Shown here: positions 5,160 through 12,010 of the stretch, in pieces
Layout: every line of letters starts with the position of its first letter
How positions within the stretch are numbered: position 1 is the first letter of the stretch
Assembly (NCBI GenBank): GCA_002503885.1
Contig: DASQ01000037.1
Location: forward strand, 1-16,641
DNA: 16,641 bases
Source: Methanoculleus marisnigri
GTDB taxonomy: Archaea > Halobacteriota > Methanomicrobia > Methanomicrobiales > Methanoculleaceae
Direction: 5' to 3'
Program-made: the position numbers and the translations under genes
The notes under the pieces: model-generated
Seen by the model: only the letters and a program-made list of their open reading frames with translations
Database searches by the model: none
Told to the model about the DNA's origin: nothing

Positions 5160-6914
5160 TCAGAGCGGGAAGATCGCATACTGGATGTACCAGATGTACT
5201 GCACCACGGGTATCCAGAAGTGGTAGCCCTCCCAGCAGGTGGTGGCGAACCGGAAGTCGACGACGAGCTCCCAGGCGAGGGGGAAGAGCATCACCACCGG
5301 GACCGCGCAGGCGAGGAGGCGGGGGGAAGCTCTGCGGGCAAGCACGGCGACATACAGCACCGCGGCCCCGGCGAGGAAGAGGTAGGTGAGGGTCGTGATG
5401 AACGTGACCTGCCCGCCGGGGTTCCGGCCGGCGATGACCTGGAGGACGACGAAGATGAGCGGGAGGTCGATGACCGCGAGCCAGAAGAGGGTCCTGAGGG
5501 CCTCCCGCACCCCGTCGGCGTCGAGACCCGCGTACTTCAGGGCATAGACCCCGATGACGAGCATCGGGAGGTAGGCCGGGGAGAGGTAGCGCATGTCGGG
5601 GATGATGCCGGGGCTTGCCGGCATCCCGGGGATGGACCGGATGTAGGTGAGCACCACGAGGACGGCGGCGAGGGCGAAGAACGCGAGGAGCCGTGCGTCC
5701 CGTGAGTCGATCCCGGTTGGTCTCCGGCGGAGGAGGGCGTACCCGACTACCGCGGCGAGGAGGAGGGCGAAGAACGAGAGCGGCGAGACCTGGAAGAACG
5801 CGGCGGCTCCGGCCCGGGCAGGTTCGAAGAAGGCGCCGTAGAGGCCGGAGAGGAGGTTATCGGGCCGGAGGACGTAATGCCCGATCAAAGTGCTCCAGAG
5901 GCTCTCTGTCCCGGAGGGGAGCGCCTTCCCCGCGGCGGCGGCGTAGCCCGCCGTCCAGGGGAGGACAAGGGGATTGCCGGAGAGCCCCCAGTTGTTCACG
6001 ATGAGCGGGAGGGCGCCGAGCGGGACCCCGATGGCGGCGAGCACGACCTTCCCCACTTCCCGCCGCCCTTTCCGGGCCGATACCGCGAGGCTGAAGAGGA
6101 AGAACCCGACGGCGAGCGCCGGGCCGAGTTCCGGCCGCGCAAAGGCCGTCCACCCGACGGCGATAAACGACATAACGAGGTAGAGAGGGTTCTCCCGCGA
6201 GAGGTAGAGGGTGAAGCAGTAGAGCGCGACGGCGAAGAGGAGGGCGACGAGGGCGTGGTCCTTTGCGTTCCCCGACCAGAAGAGGTAGGAGGAGCAGCAG
6301 ACCGTCGCGGCGAGCCCGAAGACCCCCCACCGGTCGGAGCCGAGGACTTCGCGGAAGATCAGGAAGGCGACGACCGCGAGGAGGGCAAAGGCGACGCTGT
6401 TGGTAAAGACGATCGCGGCGACCTCGGGGTAGACGCTCACATCATAGGGGTGCACCCCCCGCACGAACCAGAACTGCCGGTAGAGCGCGGCGTTGAGGAC
6501 GAAGAGCACCCCGGAGGAGACGATCCCGGCCCAGGTCCAGGGAATCCCCCGAAAGCGTGCATACTCGGGGTACCAGAACTCGATCATGAGGAGCAGGGCG
6601 AGGAGGAGGGCGGACCAGAGGATGAGGACGGCGAGGCGGAAGTCGTCGCCGAAGAGCGAGAAGAGGTAGTAGGCGGGGAGCGAGACGATGGGAAGGGCGA
6701 GGGTGTAGCAGAGGGTGTTGTGGTGGGAGGCGGCGTAGTCGGAGGCGCCGTAGGGTGAGTAGCCGTAGAGGAGGTTGCCGCCGGTGACAAGATGGTTGAG
6801 CTGGTCAGCGGTGATCCACTCGTCGGTGAGGTAGAGGAGGGGGTATCCCAGGAACAAAGAGATTACCAAGGCGGTAGTCAGGATAAAGTAAGAGTTATTT
6901 CGGAAAAATGTCAT
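5160..6914 (-). CDS. Polytopic membrane protein, possibly GT-C-fold glycosyltransferase
   Basis: Five hundred and eighty-four residues, mostly hydrophobic, with some twelve or more membrane segments. The first helix (about 9-29) is followed by LTDEWITADQLNHLVTGGNLLYGYSPYG, an acidic-pair loop (Asp31-Glu32) placed as in GT-C glycosyltransferases of the ArnT/PMT/GT39 type, and later SGNAKDHALVALL and ARPELGPALAVG. Such enzymes transfer sugar from a lipid carrier on the outer membrane face. I do not recognise a named family, so the activity is inferred from the topology and the DE loop. The ATG at 6914 is only 9 bp after the pilin stop, without a good Shine-Dalgarno, suggesting cotranscription with the pilin. 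Its 3' 0.55 kb is repeated at 2733-3275. Confidence 0.7.
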   Translation of the reverse strand: MTFFRNNSYFILTTALVISLFLGYPLLYLTDEWITADQLNHLVTGGNLLYGYSPYGASDYAASHHNTLCYTLALPIVSLPAYYLFSLFGDDFRLAVLILWSALLLALLLMIEFWYPEYARFRGIPWTWAGIVSSGVLFVLNAALYRQFWFVRGVHPYDVSVYPEVAAIVFTNSVAFALLAVVAFLIFREVLGSDRWGVFGLAATVCCSSYLFWSGNAKDHALVALLFAVALYCFTLYLSRENPLYLVMSFIAVGWTAFARPELGPALAVGFFLFSLAVSARKGRREVGKVVLAAIGVPLGALPLIVNNWGLSGNPLVLPWTAGYAAAAGKALPSGTESLWSTLIGHYVLRPDNLLSGLYGAFFEPARAGAAAFFQVSPLSFFALLLAAVVGYALLRRRPTGIDSRDARLLAFFALAAVLVVLTYIRSIPGMPASPGIIPDMRYLSPAYLPMLVIGVYALKYAGLDADGVREALRTLFWLAVIDLPLIFVVLQVIAGRNPGGQVTFITTLTYLFLAGAAVLYVAVLARRASPRLLACAVPVVMLFPLAWELVVDFRFATTCWEGYHFWIPVVQYIWYIQYAIFPL

Positions 6915-6923
6915 AAAATGGGG

Positions 6924-7364
6924 TTAGAGTTGTTTATCTGCCAGCATCTGGTCCTGACCATCGCTAAAGTGACCTACAACGACGATGTGCTTGTAACCCG
7001 TAGTAGACAGCAGATTATTTTCTGTTTTAAAGACATCGCCCACACTAAATGCGCCTGCTGCACTAAGGCTTGTGGTTCCGGTAGTTAACGTCTTTGACGC
7101 ACTTTTTGTGTACACTGATTCTTTTCCATCAATAGTCACTTTGAGGTAACTGAGTGTGGGGAGATCCGGACCGCCAAGAATAGTGATCTGGAGACTGGTT
7201 ACATCTTTCTGCAGATTGAGCCCAACCGTCTTCGTCGTCTGCACGTTCCCGGTCATTCCAAACACGAACGCCGCGATGACCGCAGCGAGGATCACCGTGA
7301 TGGCGACCATGAGAATAACGCCGATCACCGGCGATACTGCTTCTTCATTCTGCTTGAAGTTCAT
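6924..7364 (-). CDS. Archaeal type IV pilin
   Basis: About 146 residues from the ATG at 7364. The N-terminus MNFKQNEEAVSPVIGVILMVAITVILAAVIAAFVFGM is the archaeal pilin N-terminal domain: a short charged leader, then AVSPVIGVILMVAITVILAAVIAA, the hydrophobic assembly helix. A class III prepilin peptidase should cleave near NEEA/VSP or just before. The rest (QITILGG, LKVTIDGKESVYTKS, GDVFKTENNLLSTTGYKHIVVVGHFSDGQ) is a beta-rich globular head. AGAGGTG lies four bases before the ATG at 7364; the preceding ATG at 7367 would be too close to it. A frame without stops continues far upstream, but the TATA box at 7431-7440 places transcription start inside it. It likely forms surface pili for adhesion. 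The GT-C-like gene follows 9 bp later. Confidence 0.9.
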   Translation of the reverse strand: MNFKQNEEAVSPVIGVILMVAITVILAAVIAAFVFGMTGNVQTTKTVGLNLQKDVTSLQITILGGPDLPTLSYLKVTIDGKESVYTKSASKTLTTGTTSLSAAGAFSVGDVFKTENNLLSTTGYKHIVVVGHFSDGQDQMLADKQL

Positions 7365-7430
7365 CATACACCTCTTGACCTCATGCCCCCGATGGGGATG
7401 TAAGTCGACGAAACAAACTGATTTCCCATG

Positions 7431-7440
7431 ATATTTATAC
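7431..7440 (-). promoter_or_regulatory. TATA box of the pilin gene
   Basis: On the minus strand GTATAAATAT is a near-ideal archaeal TATA box. Transcription would start near 7407-7410, giving a leader of about 45 nt with the AGAGGTG ribosome site before the ATG at 7364. Confidence 0.6.
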
Positions 7441-7598
7441 ATATCGTAGTGATTCTTTCCGGAACGATTTAATAAACCCGTCAGCGCCTCTGCGAAAGGA
7501 TCTTTCATGGCATACATGAGTTGCTGAAAGGAACAAACGGGCCGGGAATGTGGTTCCGGAGAAAATACAAATTCATCGGCTCCGGCGTATAATACAGG

Positions 7599-7618
7599 CC
7601 CCCGGCGGTGCCCGGGGG
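7599..7618. repeat. GC-rich inverted repeat
   Basis: CCCCCGG (7599-7605) and CCGGGGG (7612-7618) form a perfect 7-bp stem with a 6-base loop. No T-run follows on either strand, so a terminator role is unsupported. Confidence 0.5.
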
Positions 7619-7642
7619 TGCGGCACGGGAGGGGGAATCTCC

Positions 7643-7662
7643 GGGTCCGTGCGGGTCCGTGC
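7643..7662. repeat. Perfect tandem duplication of a 10-bp unit
   Basis: GGGTCCGTGC occurs twice in direct succession. Probably a replication-slippage event. Confidence 0.6.
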
Positions 7663-7942
7663 GTCACGATGCGCGGTATCCGCGTAAGTCGGAGAAGCGC
7701 GCATGATGTAACGCCCGGCCAGTCGCCCCGGGTGCTGCAGGACCATGAGGGGGGAGAAGGAGACCCCCTGCCCGGCCGGATCATTGCCGTCCCGCCTCCT
7801 CGGACTTTCGCGAGAGGGCCGTGCGTTCAAACAGCATCCCCCGGACCCGTACGTTCCGGTGCTCAACGCGGCATAGAACTCACGGACGAAGGGGTCTTGT
7901 GCGGTAAGAAGCGAGGAGAGATCCGGTTCCTGAACTCACCGG

Positions 7943-8664
7943 TCATCCTCGTTCACCGGCAAGAAACGCGCCGGGATCCCGGACGGTGATCCCCGGCAGC
8001 AGTTCCTCGATCCGGTCACGGTTGCTCAGGATATGGGTGTTATCGGTGGTGACGAAACAGACCTCTTCCCGGATCAGGTAGACCCGCAGGAAATACGAGT
8101 CCAGCACCACAAGGGTATCCGGCTCGTAGCCGAGGGCTTCGACCAGGGTGCTCTTCTGTACCGGGAAGTGGGCGTCGTAATCGTCGGGGCAGCAGGTGTG
8201 GCAGAGGACCGGGGCGGAGGGTTCGTCCCGGCAGTCCCGGTCCAGGGACGCCAGCGCCCCCTTGACGGCCCCGATCACATCCCGCCGGAACGCCTGCCGC
8301 TCTTCCTCCGTTCCCAGCACGGCGTTCCGGAAGTCCTCCCTGTTTTTGCGGACAAAAGAGCGGAGTGCGTTCTGCTCCCGTCTGCTCGCAAGCGACTCCA
8401 CCCGCCGGCCGGTGAGCCGGTCGATGGTCCGGTCGAGTGTCAGGGGATCCGGGCAGGAAGGTTCCGTTCCATATACTCCAGGTACTGCAGAACCGTCCTC
8501 CTGAGCCGGCCCAGCACACCGGTGCACTCACGGTGGACGCGCTCGCTGGTATGCCGCCGGAACCCCTCCTGCTGCATGTAGCGGTGTGTATGACGGTGCT
8601 GCCCGTCCCACTCGACCAGGGAGCCGATAAGGATGTTTGCGTCGAGAAAATGATGGGAGGCCAT
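7943..8664 (-). pseudogene. PIN-domain nuclease, toxin of the Panacea-like pair, frameshifted
   Basis: The 5' frame, from the ATG at 8664, reads MASHHFLDANILIGSLVEWD with the first PIN acidic residue (Asp8) and RVHRECTG with the second (Glu46 or Glu41), and stops at 8440. The remainder lies in the -1 frame and ends with REEVCFVTTDNTHILSNRDRIEELLPGITVRDPGAFL, whose TTDxxHI is the C-terminal acidic strand of PIN nucleases. The switch must occur between about 8440 and 8480, near MERNLP...DPLTLDRTIDR. One missing base explains it. The restored protein would have about 240 residues, long for VapC, with an extra helical part holding CHTCCPDDYD. It starts 9 bp after the stop of the upstream gene, so the two form an operon. 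PIN toxins cleave RNA. It is either a real pseudogene or a sequencing error. Confidence 0.78.
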
Positions 8665-8673
8665 GGTCGGGCA

Positions 8674-9627
8674 TCAGCCGGATAAGTAGCCCTCGATCAG
8701 CGAGGAGGAGATCCTCTTTCTGCGCTCATCCGGTTCCCGGGGAGGGATGCGGCGGGCGGATTCACGGACATACCTGGTATAGGCGCTCACCTTCGGGACC
8801 AGGGCCGCAAGGGCTTCCCGGTACTCCTGCTCCCACCGCCTGAGCCTTCCGTTGTAGTACGCATCGTGCCCCTCATCAAGGATGCGCACCCCTCCGGCAA
8901 AGGCGTACCAGGTCTCCCAGGCGCTCGCATAGGTCGCTTTGATGACGGGGTACGCGATCGATTCGTCCTTTCTGGCGATATCGAACGCTTTCCCTGCTCC
9001 CGAGACGTATGCCGTAAATTCCTCGTTGAACCTCTCAACGAGGGGCTCCTCCACGAGCACGGCTTCGCACCTGTAGAGAGCGTCTTCAAGGCGGTCGATA
9101 TCCAGAGTCTCGGGTTCATCCCCGTCCGGGTACCACTGGTTGAGCGTGCGCTGGCCTTTGGGGTGCGATGCGAGGCAGTCCTTGAACGGGGCGAGATAGT
9201 CCACCCTGTAGCGGGGCATGAACTCGTATGGTGCGTGGTTCCGGTAGATGCGGTTGACGAAGGTCTCGATGTTGTAGGGATCGAACTCCCTGACGATGCG
9301 CCCGACGACGGCGGAGGCGTCTTCACACACACTGCCCGGAACGGCAGGGCGGGCGTTGAGCGCAAGAAGTGTCTTGCCGGTCTGCGTTTTCTCTTCCCGG
9401 AGGGTGCCCTGAATCTTCAAGGCATCAAGCGAGGACTCGACGACCTCGGAATATGGGCCGTATTTATACCAGTAGAAGGGAAGGTGCCTTCTCTCCCGGT
9501 CGTTCTCGGGGAGGGTTGCCCTCACCATGAAGAGGATTTTATGGATGGCTGTTTTTGGTAGTTTGAGATCCGGTCGTACCTGGTAGATCTGCTGGATGAG
9601 CCGGGAGACGACTTCGGACGCGGACAT
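8674..9627 (-). CDS. Panacea/SocA-like protein, putative antitoxin of the PIN pair
   Basis: Three hundred and seventeen residues. Residues 20-80 read KLPKTAIHKILFMVRATLPENDRERRHLPFYWYKYGPYSEVVESSLDALKIQGTL, which fits the Panacea (DUF4065, SocA/GepA-type) pattern: a KL.K.LY helix, then a FxxWxYGPYS turn followed by a helix. Panacea proteins are antitoxins for many unrelated toxins. The long C-terminal part (about 100-317), with DPYNIETFVNRIYRNHAPYEFMPRYRVDYLAPFKDCL and many charged helices, is not one I recognise. The gene is followed 9 bp later by the PIN gene, which supports an antitoxin or partner role. A TATA box 27 bp upstream of the ATG points to a leaderless message. The family call is moderate; the operon is clear. 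Confidence 0.6.
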   Translation of the reverse strand: MSASEVVSRLIQQIYQVRPDLKLPKTAIHKILFMVRATLPENDRERRHLPFYWYKYGPYSEVVESSLDALKIQGTLREEKTQTGKTLLALNARPAVPGSVCEDASAVVGRIVREFDPYNIETFVNRIYRNHAPYEFMPRYRVDYLAPFKDCLASHPKGQRTLNQWYPDGDEPETLDIDRLEDALYRCEAVLVEEPLVERFNEEFTAYVSGAGKAFDIARKDESIAYPVIKATYASAWETWYAFAGGVRILDEGHDAYYNGRLRRWEQEYREALAALVPKVSAYTRYVRESARRIPPREPDERRKRISSSLIEGYLSG

Positions 9628-9650
9628 CGTACGATCCCATTTGTAAAACA

Positions 9651-9660
9651 GTTATATACA
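9651..9660 (-). promoter_or_regulatory. TATA box of the Panacea-like/PIN operon
   Basis: On the minus strand TGTATATAAC is centred about 28 bp before the ATG at 9627, so transcription should begin at or next to the start codon (leaderless). Confidence 0.6.
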
Positions 9661-9786
9661 GATTTCTTATTGCAGGCAGGTTTGCCGTATCGGACCTGCG
9701 CTCTGCAGACTGAAGATCGGGTAAACCTACGCAATGCAGCAAGATCCGGTGTGTTCTCCCCGATCCGGGCGAGAGCGTCTGTCTTC

Positions 9787-10047
9787 CTACCGACAGATGC
9801 TGCTTCGGTTTCCCGCCTCCAGTATGAGAATCAGGAGGCGTTCATCCTCGATCGTAAGCACAACCCGGTACTGGCCCACCCTGAGCCGGTAGACGGGCGT
9901 TCCGGAGAACCCGGCCAGTTTCCGGACATGCCGGTAGGGGTTCTCCCGGATCCCGGCGACCGAGCGGATGATCCGGCGGGCCGCCTCAGGCGGGAGGTTC
10001 TGGAGATCCCGCCGGGCCCGGGCGGTGTAGGTGACCGTGTAGGTCAT
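9787..10047 (-). CDS. RelE/ParE-superfamily toxin, second copy
   Basis: Eighty-six residues: MTYTVTYTARARRDLQNLPPEAARRIIRSVAGIRENPYRHVRKLAGFSGTPVYRLRVGQYRVVLTIEDERLLILILEAGNRSSICR. The helix pair, HVRKLAG and the YRLRVGQYRVVLTI strand are the RelE fold. In the last strand, family members usually read HR.(D/S).Y; here it is GNRSSICR, so the usual His and Tyr are Asn and Cys. This may weaken ribosome-dependent cleavage. It overlaps the antitoxin by 4 bp (10044-10047). It is clearly related in layout to the 1825-2324 pair but not a recent copy. Confidence 0.87.
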   Translation of the reverse strand: MTYTVTYTARARRDLQNLPPEAARRIIRSVAGIRENPYRHVRKLAGFSGTPVYRLRVGQYRVVLTIEDERLLILILEAGNRSSICR

Positions 10048-10280
10048 TCCTCTACACCAAACTCCTTTTTGATATCGTCCTCGGAGTAGAGCCGGCCGGC
10101 CCTGATCTCCTCCAGGGCTTCCTCGATACCCCGGATGGCCTCTTCACTCAGGGGCTCTTCGTCGACGGCCATGTCGAGCAGGCGGCCGATAACATCATTA
10201 TAGGACTCCTTGGGGTGCCGTTTAAGGCCCTCCAGACGGTCTTTGTTCGCCGGTGTGATCCAGACGGTAGTGGCGGACAT
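10044..10280 (-). CDS. Antitoxin of the second RelE-type pair
   Basis: Seventy-eight residues. MSATTVWITPANKDRLEGLKRHPKESYNDVIGRLLDMA is the DNA-binding half, close to the common archaeal T.I.I...N..RL..LK.HP.ESYNDVI.RL pattern. The tail PLSEEAIRGIEEALEEIRAGRLYSEDDIKKEFGVEE wraps the toxin. The start at 10280 is fixed by this pattern. An 18-bp dyad (10288-10305) sits directly upstream, overlapping the TATA region, and likely serves autorepression. Confidence 0.88.
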   Translation of the reverse strand: MSATTVWITPANKDRLEGLKRHPKESYNDVIGRLLDMAVDEEPLSEEAIRGIEEALEEIRAGRLYSEDDIKKEFGVEE

Positions 10281-10287
10281 GTAGATG

Positions 10288-10305
10288 CCTATAGGGCATT
10301 ATAGG
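10288..10305. promoter_or_regulatory. Operator-like dyad upstream of the second antitoxin
   Basis: CCTATA-(6 bp)-TATAGG is a perfect dyad with 6-bp arms lying 8 bp before the ATG at 10280. On the minus strand it overlaps CTATAATG, a possible TATA box, so a bound antitoxin would block transcription. Confidence 0.5.
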
Positions 10306-10356
10306 ATATGAAGCGTGTGGTCGGGCAGCCGGACCGATACTCTTTCAATCCCCTTT

Positions 10357-10510
10357 GCACCTTCGGTGCTCAACCTCCGTTCCTGCTGAACGTCGCTCTT
10401 AGCACCTCCGGTGCTCGAACTCCGGCCCAAAGGGTCGTCGTCCTTCGAAACCCTCCGGGTTTCTCATGCTCCGCTCCTAACGAAACATCGCACTTCGCGG
10501 CTTCGCGCTT
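10357..10510. repeat. Multi-hairpin non-coding element, long copy
   Basis: At least four small stem-loops follow one another: GCACC-TTC-GGTGC (10357-10369), AGCACC-TCC-GGTGCT (10401-10415), GAAACCC-TCC-GGGTTTC (10447-10463) and CGCG-GCTT-CGCG (10496-10507). TTC or TCC is the loop in three of them. They are joined by linkers such as CTCATGCTCCGCTCCTAACG. Frames crossing it give implausible proteins. A shorter relative lies at 364-436. The element may be a dispersed repeat or an RNA; no function can be assigned. Confidence 0.55.
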
Positions 10511-10730
10511 TTCATGTGGGACTGTATCGCCATCTGTATCTGTTAACTCACGTGAAACCGCGAAGACCGATGTTCCTGAGATTCGACTGCCTTTGTGAGA
10601 ACGAAACGGCCCGCGAGGATGTGGGGAACCGATGAGAGGCAACGGGAGTTTCGGAGCATCCGGCTGTCGGTCGGGGAGGCCATGCCCGCTCGATCCGGTT
10701 AAACTCGATGGATGTCGAAAAGTATATGGC
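10511..10730. other. Gene-free stretch
   Basis: I see no gene in this interval. GTATATGG at 10722-10729 could be a TATA box for whatever was once encoded at 10731. Confidence 0.4.
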
Positions 10731-10790
10731 ATGAGCGATTATACGGTGATATAACCTGAACCCGGACTCGGCGTGAGATCGGTAGGTGCA
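10731..10790 (+). pseudogene. Possible 5' remnant of a hicB gene
   Basis: From the ATG at 10731 the frame reads MSDYTVI, a stop (TAA 10752-10754), then PEPGLGVRSVGATQGS. HicB proteins begin with M..YTVI.EPEP.GGY.V......G..SQG, so a single changed codon would give a recognisable HicB start. The similarity is short and fades by about 10790, so this is a weak call. Confidence 0.35.
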
Positions 10791-10826
10791 ACGCAAGGAT
10801 CGATGCTTGCTGCAGGGGGTTATGTC

Positions 10827-11039
10827 ATGATGCGACGGACGGTAGATTTCGAGGAGAGGTACGGGGTCAGCATCAACAGGCTGAAATCCACCGAGGAAGT
10901 GGATGCCTGCGTCGAGAAGAAGGCCGGGGTGAGACTGAGAGTGGTGGCGGCCTCAACCGATATGACGGATAGAGCCGGGAACATTCTCAGTATAAAGAGT
11001 TATGACGTCGACGGGCTTCTTGATAGAGCCCTCAGATAA
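10827..11039 (+). CDS. Small protein of unknown function, partner of the next gene
   Basis: Seventy residues from the first of two adjacent ATGs (10827, 10830): MMRRTVDFEERYGVSINRLKSTEEVDACVEKKAGVRLRVVAASTDMTDRAGNILSIKSYDVDGLLDRALR. It is small, mixed charged, without membrane segment or cysteine pairs apart from one Cys. GGGGGT stands seven bases upstream of the first ATG. A frame to 10773 exists, but its extra part covers the hicB-like remnant. The size and the position 18 bp before a larger gene are typical of an antitoxin, but I recognise no family. Confidence 0.6.
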   Translation: MMRRTVDFEERYGVSINRLKSTEEVDACVEKKAGVRLRVVAASTDMTDRAGNILSIKSYDVDGLLDRALR

Positions 11040-11057
11040 CATTTTTGACAGGATTGT

Positions 11058-11666
11058 ATGCCGCCGACAGATATCGCTGAGGTCGTATCCTTCTTCAACA
11101 ATGAGTTCATCCCCGCATACTCTGACCTGACCGGCTTTATCGTCAATAAGCCTCAGGAGATCTTGATCGGCATCGAATACGCCTTTTCCCATCTCATGCA
11201 ACATTTTAACGAAGAACTGGGGGCTGAATCGCAGGATAAGAACCTTGAGAAGGCATATCACCATCTCCAGAGGGCAACGCTGGACTGCTACAAACTGCTC
11301 TGGGTCTACATGAATACGAACATTGTGCAACTGATAGACAACCAGAATAAACGGAAGTTTTGCGTTAATATGGTGGAAGGTGATCTTCTGCTTGCATATC
11401 AACGGTTTCGAACGAAGGCGCAGGAGGCCAGAACTATTGAGGGCCGGAACGTAGGTCTGGACATTATGCCATCCATTGCGGCGTATAAAGGCGCGTGCAT
11501 CGAAGGTCGAAAAATCCTCGTTAATATCGATGAGATAAAGGTGAATGATCTTGAAAAACTTGAAACGAGAGCTTACCGGTTTATAACAGCGAAGGAATTC
11601 ATTGTAGGGCTATTGACGGGGCTGGTATCGTCACTCATCATTTATGCGATTCAGATCTATTTTTGA
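11058..11666 (+). CDS. Helical protein with C-terminal membrane anchor, unknown function
   Basis: Two hundred and two residues. Residues 1-175 look all-helical (IAEVVSFFNNEFIPAYSDLTGFIVNKPQEI; DKNLEKAYHHLQRATLDCYKLLWVYMNTNIVQLI; EGDLLLAYQRFRTKAQEAR). Residues 180-202, EFIVGLLTGLVSSLIIYAIQIYF, form one membrane helix at the very end, so the protein should be tail-anchored with its bulk in the cytoplasm. The LEKAYHHLQRATLDCYKLLW segment has the look of a HEPN-like helical bundle, but the RxxxxH RNase motif is absent. The base composition is lower in GC than its neighbours, which fits transfer. It follows the small gene by 18 bp. Membrane-anchored toxin or sensor are both possible; the role is unknown. 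Confidence 0.7.
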   Translation: MPPTDIAEVVSFFNNEFIPAYSDLTGFIVNKPQEILIGIEYAFSHLMQHFNEELGAESQDKNLEKAYHHLQRATLDCYKLLWVYMNTNIVQLIDNQNKRKFCVNMVEGDLLLAYQRFRTKAQEARTIEGRNVGLDIMPSIAAYKGACIEGRKILVNIDEIKVNDLEKLETRAYRFITAKEFIVGLLTGLVSSLIIYAIQIYF

Positions 11667-11745
11667 ACATGCAGACGGCGGTACGTGTTGCGATTAGCGT
11701 TTGGATGTATCCCGGACTTCTTTCCCCGTGCCTGCCCTCTCTCAT

Positions 11746-11979
11746 TCATGTTCCCGCATTGCTCGTATTCTGGGGCACGGAGATCTCAACCGGAATCGGC
11801 TTGCCGAGCTTCCTGGCCACCTCGATGTATCCCGAGATCGCCTCTTCGATCTCTGCCAGCGCCTCTTCCCGGGTAGACCCCTCGCTGATGCACCCCGGGA
11901 GGGACGGCACCGTCACGGTGTACCCTCCGTCCTCATTCTGCTCCATAAGGACCGTGTAGCGGAGACGAGTATCTGACAA
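11746..11979 (-). CDS. hicB: Orphan HicB-type antitoxin with TTG start
   Basis: Seventy-seven residues: LRYTVLMEQNEDGGYTVTVPSLPGCISEGSTREEALAEIEEAISGYIEVARKLGKPIPVEI. This is a complete short HicB domain (GGYTVTVPSLPGC.S.G.T.EEAL). No HicA frame is found on either side, so it is an orphan that may counter HicA toxins elsewhere. The only start that keeps the first strand is the TTG at 11979, five bases behind a perfect GGAGGA (11990-11985). An ATG occurs only at residue 12, after the first strand. The start region lies in a large dyad (11975-12004). Confidence 0.83.
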   Translation of the reverse strand: MSDTRLRYTVLMEQNEDGGYTVTVPSLPGCISEGSTREEALAEIEEAISGYIEVARKLGKPIPVEISVPQNTSNAGT

Positions 11980-12004
11980 TCGATTCCTCCACAGGAGGAT
12001 TGTC
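11975..12004. promoter_or_regulatory. Dyad covering RBS and start of the orphan hicB
   Basis: GACAAT (11975-11980) pairs with ATTGTC (11999-12004), and CCTCC (11986-11990) with GGAGG (11994-11998), around a 3-base loop, with one 5-base bulge. In RNA this would close both the ribosome site and the TTG start. As DNA it could be an operator. The TATA box (12011-12020) predicts a start near 11989, inside the dyad, which favours the DNA-operator reading. Confidence 0.5.
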
Positions 12005-12010
12005 TATGGC

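Larger units (their letters stand above)
7441..7942. other. Gene-free stretch with a strong hairpin and a small tandem repeat
   Basis: About 500 bp without a convincing gene; the open frames here are low-complexity Arg/Pro/Gly frames. It contains a stem-loop CCCCCGG-(6 nt)-CCGGGGG at 7599-7618 and a perfect tandem duplication of GGGTCCGTGC at 7643-7662. The part next to the pilin promoter is more AT-rich and may hold its upstream control region. Confidence 0.5.

Noticed and set aside
5139..6758. Long plus-strand open frames rich in Glu, Asp, Gly and Arg (5139-5705 and 5877-6758)
   Set aside because: They are antisense to the membrane-protein gene; the biased composition comes from hydrophobic GC-rich codons read backwards.
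6924..7364. N-glycosylation of the pilin as explanation for the neighbouring GT-C-like gene
   Set aside because: No N-x-S/T sequon is present in the pilin, so N-linked modification of this protein is not supported.
7365..7784. Long N-terminal extension of the pilin frame
   Set aside because: Pilins begin a few residues before the hydrophobic helix, and the TATA box and AGAGGTG site lie within this extension.
10308..10796. Open frames across the hairpin element on both strands
   Set aside because: Their sequence is dictated by palindromic repeats; no ribosome site or family resemblance.
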